The position numbers and the translations under genes are program-made. From contig JACEST010000005.1 in assembly GCA_013911715.1 (NCBI GenBank), positions 1-29,621 of the forward strand: a stretch of DNA of 29,621 nucleotides, written 5' to 3'. Position 1 is the stretch's first letter, and every line of letters begins with the position of its first letter. Source of the stretch: Sphingopyxis sp. (GTDB lineage Bacteria; Pseudomonadota; Alphaproteobacteria; Sphingomonadales; Sphingomonadaceae). Positions 8,198 to 15,267 of this stretch are shown piece by piece. The notes beneath the pieces are model-generated. The model made no database searches, was not told the origin of the DNA, and saw only the letters and a list, made by a program, of their open reading frames with translations.

Positions 8198-8302
8198 AGC
8201 CTTTCAGGCTCTCCCCTCCTGAAACTGTTGGGGGTGAATGCCATATTAATGTCACACTGAAAAGGGGGTTTTTTGTTACAATCCCCGCTTTCTTCGCAGC
8301 CC

Positions 8303-10672
8303 TCAAAAACTCTTGCGTGCGGTCACGCCAAAGGTGCGCGGTTGACCGACATTATAGCCGAGCCGAGCCCGCCCGCCGCGTTCACGGTCGAACGACAGCA
8401 GCGCGTTTTCGTCGAACAGATTGTTGACATAGGCGGTCAGCGACAGCCCGCCGCCAAATTCGACGCCTGCACTGATATTGACCAGTTGATAGCTCGGCAG
8501 CCGCAGATCGACCGTGGTCGCCGAACCCGTCGGCTGCCCGCCGAAGGGCAGTCCGTGGGTAAAGGTGCGTGGGTTATCCTCCTGATCGGCCGGCTGGGTG
8601 AAGCGGTTGCCGACATGCTGGAACGAGGCAGTGACAAAAGCATCGGCGTCGTCGCTGATCGGCCATTCATAGCTGCCCGCCGCTGAAATCTGGAAGTTTG
8701 GTACCGAAGGCAGACGATTGCCTTCGCGGATCCCCGTCGCGCCGGCCAGCGCGCCCGGCAGGGTGGTATCGAATTCCGCCTCCAAAATGCTGCCAGACAG
8801 CGACAGATCAAGACCATCGGTCGGCTGAACCCCAAGTTCAAATTCAAACCCGACGGTGTGCGCATTGTCGACGTTGAACACGATGCGCGACGAGCAACTG
8901 CCAGCGTCGAGCGTCACCTGGAGGTTGCTAATGTCGTTGTAGAAGCCACCTGCATTGAAAGTGAAGCCATCGCCTTGCGTTTTCACGCCCAGCTCGTAGT
9001 TCCACAAAGTTTCGTCATTATAATCCTGAAAGCCACCAAACAGGGCAAGATCGGTGGCGTTGCACAGCGGGGTGTTGAGCGGGTCGTTGACCCCGCCCAG
9101 CCGGAATCCGCGCGACGCTTGCGCATTGACGGTCACATCCTCGCTGATTTCATAACTGACCAGCAGGCGCGGCGTGAAACCATTTGACGCTGTGTTATCG
9201 ACGACGCCATTATCACCATTAGCGAACAGCCCGCCGGTGGTAATGACACGCTCTTCTTCGAAATCATAATAGCGCCCACCAGCGGTCACGGTCAGCGCGT
9301 CGGTCAGGTCATAGCTGACTTCGCCAAATACCGCATATTGGGTGATGTCATAGGGCAGGTCGGAATTGAACGGCGAATTGGCCGGAAAACCATTGGCCAC
9401 CGCTGCCGACGTGCCTGCGCCCAGCGTGGCGTCGGTGAAGGCATCATAGCCTGGGGTTGGCAGCCGCTGGGCATAGACGCGGTCGATCTTGGAATAGAAA
9501 CCGCCGACGACCCACTGGAACGGACTGTCATTGTCCGACGCCAGGCGCAGTTCCTGGGTGAAAGTTTCCAGTTCAGTCGTATCACGCAGGTTCGATGGCA
9601 GCAGCACCGCCGCATCGGGATAGCCAAGGTCAACCGACACCGATCCGGTCAATGCGCTCGCATCGCGGCTCACCAAAATACTGCGGTCGATATAGCTGCT
9701 GACCGAGGTCAGCTCGACGCCGCCAAAGCCCACTTTGATCGTCGCATCGGCGATGAAGGTTTCGTCCTCGAACGCCTCGCGCAGCAGCAGAAATTGCTGA
9801 CGCTCGTCAAACGTCACCGCCGGACGCGCGGTGGTGAAGGGGTTGGCGAACAGATTGTAAATTTCCTGCCGGTTGAAACCGTCGGCGGTGACCTTTTGAT
9901 AAACGATGCGCGGCGTGATGCTGAAATTGTCCGACGGTTCGAAGGTCAGCGCGATGCGGCCGCCATAACGCTCACCGCTGTTGACATCGTCGCCGCCCGC
10001 CGGACCGATCGCGTTGATGAAGCCGCCGTAGCGGGTGTAATAGCCGACCGCGCGCACGGCCGCAGTTTCGCCCAGCGGAAGGTTGATCGCTCCTTTCAGA
10101 TGCCCACCAATATCGTCGCCGTCGACGAGGTTGATGTTGGCCTCGACCGCCGCCTCGGTCGCGCCGAGGCGCGGCTGGTTGGTGATGTAGCGGATGGTGC
10201 CGCCGACCGAGCCCGAGCCGAACAAAGTGCCCTGCGGCCCGCGCAGCGTTTCAACGCGGTTCAAATCGAACAGGTCGAGATCGGGGGTGAACAGCGAGAG
10301 CGAAATGACGCTTTCGTCAAGATAGACGCCGACCTGTTCCTTGACGCCCGGTTGGTCGCGCACGACCTGGCCAGCAGACACGCCGCGCACCGACACCTGG
10401 CTTTGCCCGGGGCCGAGGTTCTGCACCGACAGGCCCGCGACATTGCGCGACAAGTCCTCGAGTGTCACCGCGCCCGATTTCTGGATATCCTCGGCGGTCT
10501 GCGCGTTGATCGAAAAGGGCACATCCTGCAGATTGGCGTCGCGCTTGGTCGCGGTGACGATGATGATATTGCCGTCATTGTCATCGGCCTCCTGCGCGTC
10601 GACCGGGGCGGCAACGGCAACGGCAACGGCGAAGCCCGACAGCCCCGCGAGCATGATGATACGTGCGCGCAT
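8303..10672 (-). CDS. TonB-dependent outer-membrane receptor (copy 1)
   Basis: This is a 789-residue outer-membrane beta-barrel transporter driven by TonB-ExbBD. Residues 1-27 form a signal peptide (MRARIIMLAGLSGF, cut after APVDAQ). A TonB-box-like IIIVTATKRDANLQDVP leads into the plug domain (SINAQTAEDIQKSGAVTLEDLSR, RGPQGTLFGSGSVGGTIRYIT). The barrel ends in a terminal Phe (GVTARKSF). The start at 10672 is chosen because AGGAGAAG sits just upstream and the signal peptide follows at once; the open frame runs back to 10768 without signal character. It belongs to the large sphingomonad group of receptors for unknown organic ligands. No FecIR-like regulator is adjacent, and the GMC oxidoreductase is its convergent neighbour. 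Confidence 0.93.
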   Translation of the reverse strand: MRARIIMLAGLSGFAVAVAVAAPVDAQEADDNDGNIIIVTATKRDANLQDVPFSINAQTAEDIQKSGAVTLEDLSRNVAGLSVQNLGPGQSQVSVRGVSAGQVVRDQPGVKEQVGVYLDESVISLSLFTPDLDLFDLNRVETLRGPQGTLFGSGSVGGTIRYITNQPRLGATEAAVEANINLVDGDDIGGHLKGAINLPLGETAAVRAVGYYTRYGGFINAIGPAGGDDVNSGERYGGRIALTFEPSDNFSITPRIVYQKVTADGFNRQEIYNLFANPFTTARPAVTFDERQQFLLLREAFEDETFIADATIKVGFGGVELTSVSSYIDRSILVSRDASALTGSVSVDLGYPDAAVLLPSNLRDTTELETFTQELRLASDNDSPFQWVVGGFYSKIDRVYAQRLPTPGYDAFTDATLGAGTSAAVANGFPANSPFNSDLPYDITQYAVFGEVSYDLTDALTVTAGGRYYDFEEERVITTGGLFANGDNGVVDNTASNGFTPRLLVSYEISEDVTVNAQASRGFRLGGVNDPLNTPLCNATDLALFGGFQDYNDETLWNYELGVKTQGDGFTFNAGGFYNDISNLQVTLDAGSCSSRIVFNVDNAHTVGFEFELGVQPTDGLDLSLSGSILEAEFDTTLPGALAGATGIREGNRLPSVPNFQISAAGSYEWPISDDADAFVTASFQHVGNRFTQPADQEDNPRTFTHGLPFGGQPTGSATTVDLRLPSYQLVNISAGVEFGGGLSLTAYVNNLFDENALLSFDRERGGRARLGYNVGQPRTFGVTARKSF

Positions 10673-10999
10673 AAATCTTCTCCTGCAAACCATGGCGCGG
10701 CATCGCTGCGCCGCACTCATCCTTGGACGGCGGGATTCGTGCGCTTGTCCGCCGTAATTGGCAACCAACAGTCAGATTTAAGACAAAATGGGCCGGGGTG
10801 TGTTGCACCCCGGCCACAGGTGGTTCGCAGGAGGAACCTCTGGTGTGACCCCGCTGCGGGTCATCAAATCGATCTGGCTTGGAACCCGCCGCCACCTTCT
10901 TGGAGTGGAGAGGAGGGATGGCGGCGACGGGCCCCAATCTGGTATTGGTCTTGCCGCGATTTCCGGGTCACCGGGGCAAGCGCCCTGGCTCGAAATCGC
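10673..10999. other. 327-base intergenic region between a TonB receptor and amtB
   Basis: No convincing gene lies here. It holds the receptor's ribosome-binding site next to 10672, the candidate glnK-amtB terminator at 10784-10815, and further inverted repeats: GGTTC/GAACC (10822-10826 and 10834-10838), TGACCC/GGGTCA (10846-10851 and 10858-10863) and CGCCGCCA/TGGCGGCG (10887-10894 and 10919-10926). The receptor promoter should be between about 10680 and 10790, but I see no clear -35/-10 pair. A plus-strand open frame through the right part would run antisense into amtB and is not supported. Confidence 0.6.
10784..10815 (-). terminator. Probable intrinsic terminator of the glnK-amtB operon
   Basis: GGCCGGGGTG (10791-10800) pairs perfectly over 10 bp with CACCCCGGCC (10806-10815), with loop TGTTG. 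Read on the minus strand the stem is followed by CATTTTGTCT, a weak T run. It lies about 185 bases beyond the amtB stop and before the TonB receptor start, so it would insulate the two minus-strand units. Confidence 0.5.
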
Positions 11000-12370
11000 T
11001 TAATAGTTATAGGCGCGTTCCCCATGTTCGGCGAGGTCGAGCCCTTCGCGCTCGGCTTCTTCGGTCACGCGCAAGCCAGTCATGGCCTTGGCAACGCTGA
11101 TGGCGATGGCGGTGCCAACCGCCGCCCAGGCGACTGTCGCTGCTGTCGCCGATAGCTGGGTTACCAATTGTCCGCCCAGCGCATAATCGTCGGCGCCTGG
11201 ACCGCCGATGGCGGGCAGCATGGTCACGGCAGTGCCGATGGCGCCGACGATCCCGCCGACCCCATGGATGCCAAAGGCATCGAGCGAGTCATCATAGCCA
11301 AGCTTGGTCTTGATCTTGGTGACGGCGAAGAAACACACCAGCGACGCCACCGCGCCCAGCAGGATCGCGCCGAACGGCCCCGAATTGCCTGCGGCAGGCG
11401 TTACCGCCACCAGCCCGGCGATAACGCCCGAGCAGAAACCCAGCGCCGACGCCTTGTGGCCGCTTATCCGTTCAGCCAGCATCCAGAACATCGCCGCGCT
11501 GGCGGTGGCGACGAAGGTATTGATCATCGCAAGGCCTGCGCTGCCATTGGCTTCGAGCGCCGACCCGGCGTTGAAGCCGAACCAGCCCACCCACAGCAGG
11601 CCGGTGCCGACCATGGTCATGGTCAGGCTGTGCGGAGCCATGACATCCTTTTGATAGCCGATGCGCTTGCCGAGCACGATGCAGGCAACGAGCGCCGACA
11701 CACCGGCATTGATGTGCACGACAGTGCCACCAGCAAAGTCGAGCGCGCCCATTTCGAAGAACAGTCCGCCGCCGGCCCACACCATATGCGCGATCGGATA
11801 ATAGACGATGGTCAGCCAGATGATGCCAAATACCATCACCGCCGAAAACTTCATGCGCTCGACCACCGCACCCAGCACCAGCGCCAGCGTGATTGCGCTG
11901 AACGTCATCTGAAAGGCGATGAACACATATTCGCTGATGACTTCATCCGTGAAGGTCGCCGCAGTGGAATCGGCGTTGACCCCGGCCAGAAACCATTTGC
12001 CCCACGCGATATAGGCGTTGCCTTCCGGCCCGAAGGCCAGACCATAGCCGTAGATGACCCACAGCAGCATGGCGAGGCAGGCCGCCGCGCCAACCTGCGT
12101 CATCACCGACAGCATATTCTTGGTGCGGGCAAGGCCGCCATAAAAGAGCGCGAGGCCGGGCAGGATCATCAACAGCACCAAAATCGTCGATGTCATCATC
12201 CAGGCATTGTTGCCCGGGTTGGCGACGGCGACAGCTTCGGCGACCTCAGCGGCGGCAGGTGCGGCGTCGGCCGCCGCTTCGGCGGCCTCCTGCGCCCATG
12301 CGGGCAGCGCGGCGAACAGGGTCAGGCCAGTTGCCGCCCCTGCGCCCGCGATTTTGCTCATCAGCTTCAT
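11000..12370 (-). CDS. amtB: Ammonium transporter AmtB
   Basis: This is a 456-residue inner-membrane ammonium channel. An N-terminal signal-like helix (about residues 1-26, ending AWAQ) and an Ala-rich linker precede eleven membrane helices, as in many alphaproteobacterial Amt proteins. The pore twin histidines are in VVHINAG and FGIHGVGG; NNAWMMTSTILVLLM and GLALFYGGL begin the first helix pair. The C-terminal tail (GLRVTEEAEREGLDLAEHGERAY) is the segment contacted by GlnK in other bacteria. The start at 12370 has AAGGGA upstream and lies 19 bases after glnK; the longer open frame reaches into glnK and is not coding. Its partner glnK is upstream in the same operon under a sigma-54 promoter. 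Confidence 0.96.
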   Translation of the reverse strand: MKLMSKIAGAGAATGLTLFAALPAWAQEAAEAAADAAPAAAEVAEAVAVANPGNNAWMMTSTILVLLMILPGLALFYGGLARTKNMLSVMTQVGAAACLAMLLWVIYGYGLAFGPEGNAYIAWGKWFLAGVNADSTAATFTDEVISEYVFIAFQMTFSAITLALVLGAVVERMKFSAVMVFGIIWLTIVYYPIAHMVWAGGGLFFEMGALDFAGGTVVHINAGVSALVACIVLGKRIGYQKDVMAPHSLTMTMVGTGLLWVGWFGFNAGSALEANGSAGLAMINTFVATASAAMFWMLAERISGHKASALGFCSGVIAGLVAVTPAAGNSGPFGAILLGAVASLVCFFAVTKIKTKLGYDDSLDAFGIHGVGGIVGAIGTAVTMLPAIGGPGADDYALGGQLVTQLSATAATVAWAAVGTAIAISVAKAMTGLRVTEEAEREGLDLAEHGERAYNY

Positions 12371-12389
12371 TGCGTTTCCCTTTGTTGTC

Positions 12390-12728
12390 TTAAAGTGCCG
12401 CATCGCCGGTCTCGCCGGTGCGGATGCGCACGGCTTGCCCCACGTCGAGCACGAAAATCTTGCCATCACCGATCGACCCGGTGCCGGCCGCGGCTTGCAC
12501 CGTCTCGACCACGCGCGGAGCCAGGGCGTCGTCGCACACCAGCTCGATTTTGACTTTGGGCACCATGTTGGTGGCATATTCGGCGCCGCGATAAATCTCG
12601 GTCTGCCCCTTTTGCCGCCCGAACCCCTTGACCTCGGTCACGGTCATGCCCGCGATACCGAGCGTGGTGAGCGCCTCGCGCACCTCGTCGAGTTTGAACG
12701 GTTTGATGATCGCCAGGATCAGCTTCAT
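12390..12728 (-). CDS. glnK: Nitrogen regulatory protein P-II (GlnK/GlnB family)
   Basis: This is a 112-residue trimeric signal protein that senses 2-oxoglutarate, ATP/ADP and glutamine status and blocks AmtB when nitrogen is plentiful. The T-loop carries the uridylylation site Tyr51 in TEIYRGAEYATN. The start MKLILAIIKPFKLDEVREAL, the motif VTEVKGFGRQKG, and the B- and C-loop regions (GTGSIGDGKIFV and RIRTGE) are canonical, and the length equals that of E. coli GlnK. AAGGGGAG precedes the ATG. I name it GlnK rather than GlnB because it is linked to amtB and preceded by a sigma-54 promoter at 12769-12784. Confidence 0.96.
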   Translation of the reverse strand: MKLILAIIKPFKLDEVREALTTLGIAGMTVTEVKGFGRQKGQTEIYRGAEYATNMVPKVKIELVCDDALAPRVVETVQAAAGTGSIGDGKIFVLDVGQAVRIRTGETGDAAL

Positions 12729-12768
12729 GCTTTGCTCCCCTTTGTTTTCTGGCTAAGCCTTGTTGCGG

Positions 12769-12784
12769 TGCAACATGCGTGCCA
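12769..12784 (-). promoter_or_regulatory. Sigma-54 (RpoN) promoter of glnK-amtB
   Basis: The minus strand reads TGGCACGCATGTTGCA: the -24 element TGGCACG and the -12 element TTGCA with the GG and GC dinucleotides spaced exactly as in the RpoN consensus (TGGCACG-N4-TTGCW). The transcript would begin about 30 bases before the glnK ATG. A partial NtrC-like half site (TGCACC) lies upstream near 12836-12841. Confidence 0.87.
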
Positions 12785-12894
12785 AATTGCGTAAGGGGCG
12801 CGGCTTGTGGCGGATTATGACAGCAAGACCCCCACAGGTGCAGTTTTGTTACGCTGGACCGTCCAAAATGCTGGCAGGTGCGCGAGGGCGATGC

Positions 12895-13599
12895 CTATTT
12901 TTTGGGCAGATGCGCCAGCTCGGCCCATATTGGCAAATGGTCCGATGCCCGCATTGCCAGCGCGCTGCGATGCACCCCGGCGGCCATGGCGCTGAATTCC
13001 GCCGATGCGAAAATGCGGTCGAGCCGTGCCACTGGGCGGCGGCTGTGAAAGCTGTGGCCGGTTTCGACGCATGGATGATGTTCGGCGAAATCGGTCAGGC
13101 ACCCGCCGCGTGGCCGCCATTCGTTGCAATCGCCCATCAATATGGTCGGCAGCGCCTCGCCCGCGCTGACATGGTGCAGGATCGCGCGCGCCTGTTGCCG
13201 CCGCCGGATCCCCGACAGGTCGAGATGCATGCCAACGACGCGCAGCCGCAACCCCGAGGCGAGGCGCAGTGTCGCCGCCACCGCACCGCGTGGCTCGAGC
13301 GTTGGGAGGTGGAGCGCATGACATAACTCGACCCGCGTTCCGCGCCGCACCAGCAGGGCATTGCCGTGCCAGCCGATGCTGTGCGGGCGTTCATCGATGA
13401 CGACGGGCTCATATTCGCTATGCTCGGCGAACATGAACGGCGGGATGGCGCTGGCGCGAACGCCGAAGCGGCGGTCGGCCTCTTGCAAGGCGACAACATC
13501 GGCGTCGAGTTCGCCGAGCACCGCCAGCACGCGGCCCGGGTCGCGCCGCCTGTCGAGCCCAATCGCCTTGCGGATATTGTAACTCGCAACCTTGATCAT
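12895..13599 (-). CDS. Endonuclease/exonuclease/phosphatase (EEP) family hydrolase
   Basis: This is a 234-residue metal-dependent phosphoesterase of the DNase I-like EEP fold. The expected active-site residues are all present: N8 (ASYNIR), E40 (ALQEAD), H125 (GMHLD), D157 and N159 (MGDCNEW), D194 (RLDRIF) and the D220-H221 pair (ASDHLPIW). There is no signal peptide, so it is probably cytoplasmic. The family covers DNA repair nucleases, lipid phosphatases and others, and short free-standing bacterial members are usually uncharacterised; the substrate is unknown. It lies upstream of the glnK promoter region and reads the same way. Repeat copy A sits directly before its start. Confidence 0.88.
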   Translation of the reverse strand: MIKVASYNIRKAIGLDRRRDPGRVLAVLGELDADVVALQEADRRFGVRASAIPPFMFAEHSEYEPVVIDERPHSIGWHGNALLVRRGTRVELCHALHLPTLEPRGAVAATLRLASGLRLRVVGMHLDLSGIRRRQQARAILHHVSAGEALPTILMGDCNEWRPRGGCLTDFAEHHPCVETGHSFHSRRPVARLDRIFASAEFSAMAAGVHRSALAMRASDHLPIWAELAHLPKK

Positions 13600-13630
13600 C
13601 GGGGGTTCAGACGCCGTGCTTTTTTATAAG

Positions 13631-13719
13631 CCCGTCTGTCCTGAGCTTGTCGAAGGACCGTTTTTTCTTTGCACAGTGGAAAGCAAGAACGGTCCTTCGA
13701 CAAGCTCAGGACGAACGGG
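13631..13719. repeat. Intergenic inverted repeat, copy A
   Basis: A perfect 25-bp inverted repeat has arms at 13638-13662 and 13688-13712, the left arm beginning GTCCTGAGCTTGTCGAAGG. It is extended outward by CCCGT (13631-13635) and ACGGG (13715-13719), giving an approximately 32-bp stem around a 25-base loop. The core TGAGCTTGTCGAAG recurs in copies B and C. It lies between two minus-strand genes and encodes nothing. It resembles REP-like elements common in sphingomonads. Confidence 0.9.
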
Positions 13720-13739
13720 GTAGGGGGGAAATTGGCTCA

Positions 13740-14297
13740 TCAATTCCCCGCGATATACCGATCAGTCGCGCGCGTCGGCAGACCATCGATGCTGCGGGTG
13801 CGCAGCGCCATTTTCGCTTCCCATTGTTCGGGGTCGCTTTGGCGGTGTGCTTTTTTCAGCGTCTCGCGCTCGCGATTGAGCGTCATCATCGGCACGCCCC
13901 AACCGCAGCTGGTCTGGACGCTGCCCACATCGATCAGGAAAATCTGGCGCGTGCCGGGCAGCAGGGTGAAATGTGCCGCCAGCGCGTTCCATTCACTATC
14001 CTGCGGTAACACCGCGCGGCCACGGCCATAGATACGCAGAATCAGCGCGGTGCGATCAAAGGCGCAGAACATCAGCGTGATGCGGCCATCTGCGGCCAAA
14101 TGAGCGTGGGTTTCATTGCCCGATCCGCCAAGGTCGAGATAGGCGACCTGGCTGTCGGACAGGACGCGAAACGCGTCATAGCCCTTGGGCGACAGGTTGA
14201 TGCGCCCATCCTGCGCGGCGGTGGCGACGAAGAACATCGGCTGCTTGGCAATGAAATCGCGGTGCTTTTCGGTGAGGGTGTCGGTGAAGTCGGCCAT
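13740..14297 (-). CDS. Pyridoxamine 5'-phosphate oxidase-fold flavoprotein
   Basis: This is a 185-residue split-barrel protein of the PPOX-like superfamily. The N-terminal KHRDFIAKQPMFFVATAAQDGRINLSPKGYDAFRVL and the GSGNETHAHLAADGRITLMFCAF segment are typical of the subgroup that binds FMN or F420-like cofactors and reduces small molecules. A second conserved block reads FLIDVGSVQTSCGWGVPMM. It is not PdxH: it lacks the C-terminal PNP-oxidase dimerisation domain. The role is unknown, possibly detoxification. It stands alone, bounded downstream by repeat A and upstream by the AT-richer Fic island. Confidence 0.87.
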   Translation of the reverse strand: MADFTDTLTEKHRDFIAKQPMFFVATAAQDGRINLSPKGYDAFRVLSDSQVAYLDLGGSGNETHAHLAADGRITLMFCAFDRTALILRIYGRGRAVLPQDSEWNALAAHFTLLPGTRQIFLIDVGSVQTSCGWGVPMMTLNRERETLKKAHRQSDPEQWEAKMALRTRSIDGLPTRATDRYIAGN

Positions 14298-14414
14298 GAT
14301 TGCGCCTTTTTGTGTCAGTTTTTAGAAGGTTAATTTACTTCAAAAAACCCCTTGCCTACAGGGCCTAATTGACTCATTTTAGAAGGGTCCGATGAATGTC
14401 GGACTTTTCGCCAG

Positions 14415-14419
14415 AGGAG
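14415..14419 (+). promoter_or_regulatory. Ribosome-binding site fixing the antitoxin start
   Basis: AGGAG at 14415-14419, six bases before the ATG at 14426, favours that start over the ATG at 14396, which has no such site. Confidence 0.65.
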
Positions 14420-14425
14420 AATGTT

Positions 14426-14638
14426 ATGGCCACTCGGAAACCCATGATGGGTCCGAAGCCTGACCGCATTGAGCTAGACCGTCAAGTCATGGAGGCATTA
14501 GCAAAGCCTTTGACAGATGCAGAGTTTGACCAGCAAAAGGCGAGCTTTGCATATGGAAATGCGCCAGATTCGGATTTCATCACCAAAGAAAGCGCAGTTC
14601 GTGCAATCCGTAGCTTCCGACTAAGAGAAGCTGCCTAG
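14426..14638 (+). CDS. Short VbhA-like antitoxin candidate upstream of fic
   Basis: This small soluble protein is 70 residues long (80 if the ATG at 14396 is used). It is helical in composition, and its middle segment QQKASFAYGNAP recalls the inhibitory helix of class I Fic antitoxins, whose core is (S/T)xxxE(G/N). Here the pattern is S-F-A-Y-G-N, with Gly where Glu would be, so the fit is partial. It is followed by DFITKESAVRAIRSF. Position is the main argument: it lies directly upstream of a Fic gene that lacks its own inhibitory helix, as in known FicA-FicT and VbhA-VbhT pairs. It shares the AT-richer composition of fic. A terminator stands between the two genes. Confidence 0.62.
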   Translation: MATRKPMMGPKPDRIELDRQVMEALAKPLTDAEFDQQKASFAYGNAPDSDFITKESAVRAIRSFRLREAA

Positions 14639-14645
14639 GGAAAGG

Positions 14646-14672
14646 GCCCGGCGTAAGCCGGGCTCTCTTTTT
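14646..14672 (+). terminator. Intrinsic terminator between antitoxin candidate and fic
   Basis: GCCCGGC (14646-14652) pairs perfectly with GCCGGGC (14657-14663) across GTAA, followed by TCTCTTTTT, which runs directly into the ATG at 14673. It lies 8 bases after the antitoxin stop. Its position would make fic expression depend on read-through or on another promoter. Confidence 0.78.
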
Positions 14673-15266
14673 ATGATCGTTTTGGAAACTCAAGAACCCG
14701 AACTGCATGCAAGGCTCCTTGAGCGGAATCTCATTCGACAATATGATTTGCTTGCTAACTGCATAGAAATTGGCCTGAAACAGGGTCCGTTTGCCCTTGA
14801 TAAATATGTGCTTTGGGCGCTCAATCATGTAGCTGTTGCGAATATTTCACAATTTGGTGGGCGGTTTCGAGAAGAGCCAATTTACGTTGGAACTCACATT
14901 CCACCACATTTCCATAAAGTCCCAGATCTCATGGATCGTTTTATTTCCTTCATCCATGAAAACTGGGACAATTTGACCCCTACCCAACTGGCTGCCTACG
15001 GGCTTTGGCGGCTTAACTGGATACATCCATTTATTGAGGGAAATGGTCGAACAGCTCGTGCAGTTTGCTACTATCTCCTTTGTGTAAAATATGGCGGTCT
15101 GCTTCGAGGACAAAAAATTGTTCCTGAGCGCATTCGCGAGAACAGACCCCCTTATTATGCCGCCTTGGCAGCCGCCGACAGGGCGTGGGATGAAGGCAAC
15201 TTAGACCTGTCCCAGTTGGAGAGCTACCTTGCCCAACTTGTTAGTGATCAACTAGCCGACAGATAA
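14673..15266 (+). CDS. fic: Fic-domain AMP transferase (toxin candidate)
   Basis: This is a 197-residue Fic protein. The catalytic motif H118PFIEGNGRTAR129 is complete (HPFx[D/E]GNGRxxR), predicting AMP transfer from ATP to a hydroxyl side chain of a target protein. The substrate-docking flap region is GGRFREEPIYVGTHIPPHF (residues 62-80). No SxxxEG inhibitory helix is visible in the protein itself, as expected of class I Fic enzymes held by a separate antitoxin. There is no secretion signal, so the target is probably intracellular. The ATG at 14673 follows a terminator T run and lacks a Shine-Dalgarno, so the start is uncertain and translation may be weak. The 3' end stops one base from the tldD stop codon. 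Codons are AT-richer than neighbours. Confidence 0.88.
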   Translation: MIVLETQEPELHARLLERNLIRQYDLLANCIEIGLKQGPFALDKYVLWALNHVAVANISQFGGRFREEPIYVGTHIPPHFHKVPDLMDRFISFIHENWDNLTPTQLAAYGLWRLNWIHPFIEGNGRTARAVCYYLLCVKYGGLLRGQKIVPERIRENRPPYYAALAAADRAWDEGNLDLSQLESYLAQLVSDQLADR

Positions 15267-15267
15267 A

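Noticed and set aside
10918..11100. Plus-strand small frame after a GGAGAGGAGGG string
   Set aside because: The purine string touches the ATG with no spacing, the product has no recognisable features, and the frame runs antisense into the 3' end of amtB.
9338..11155. 605-codon plus-strand open frame opposite TonB receptor copy 1
   Set aside because: It is antisense to a clear receptor gene, runs across the intergenic region into amtB, and its translation is Arg/Asp/His-rich low-complexity typical of antisense frames in high-GC DNA.
13728..13745. FNR-box-like TTGGCTCATCAA
   Set aside because: Only two bases separate the half sites instead of four and the first half is mismatched; it also covers the 3' end of the PPOX gene. 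No good TTGAT-N4-ATCAA was noticed elsewhere by eye.
14352..14397. Possible promoters before the antitoxin candidate (TTGCCT, TTGACT)
   Set aside because: Neither has a convincing -10 element at the right distance (CATTTT or ATGAAT).
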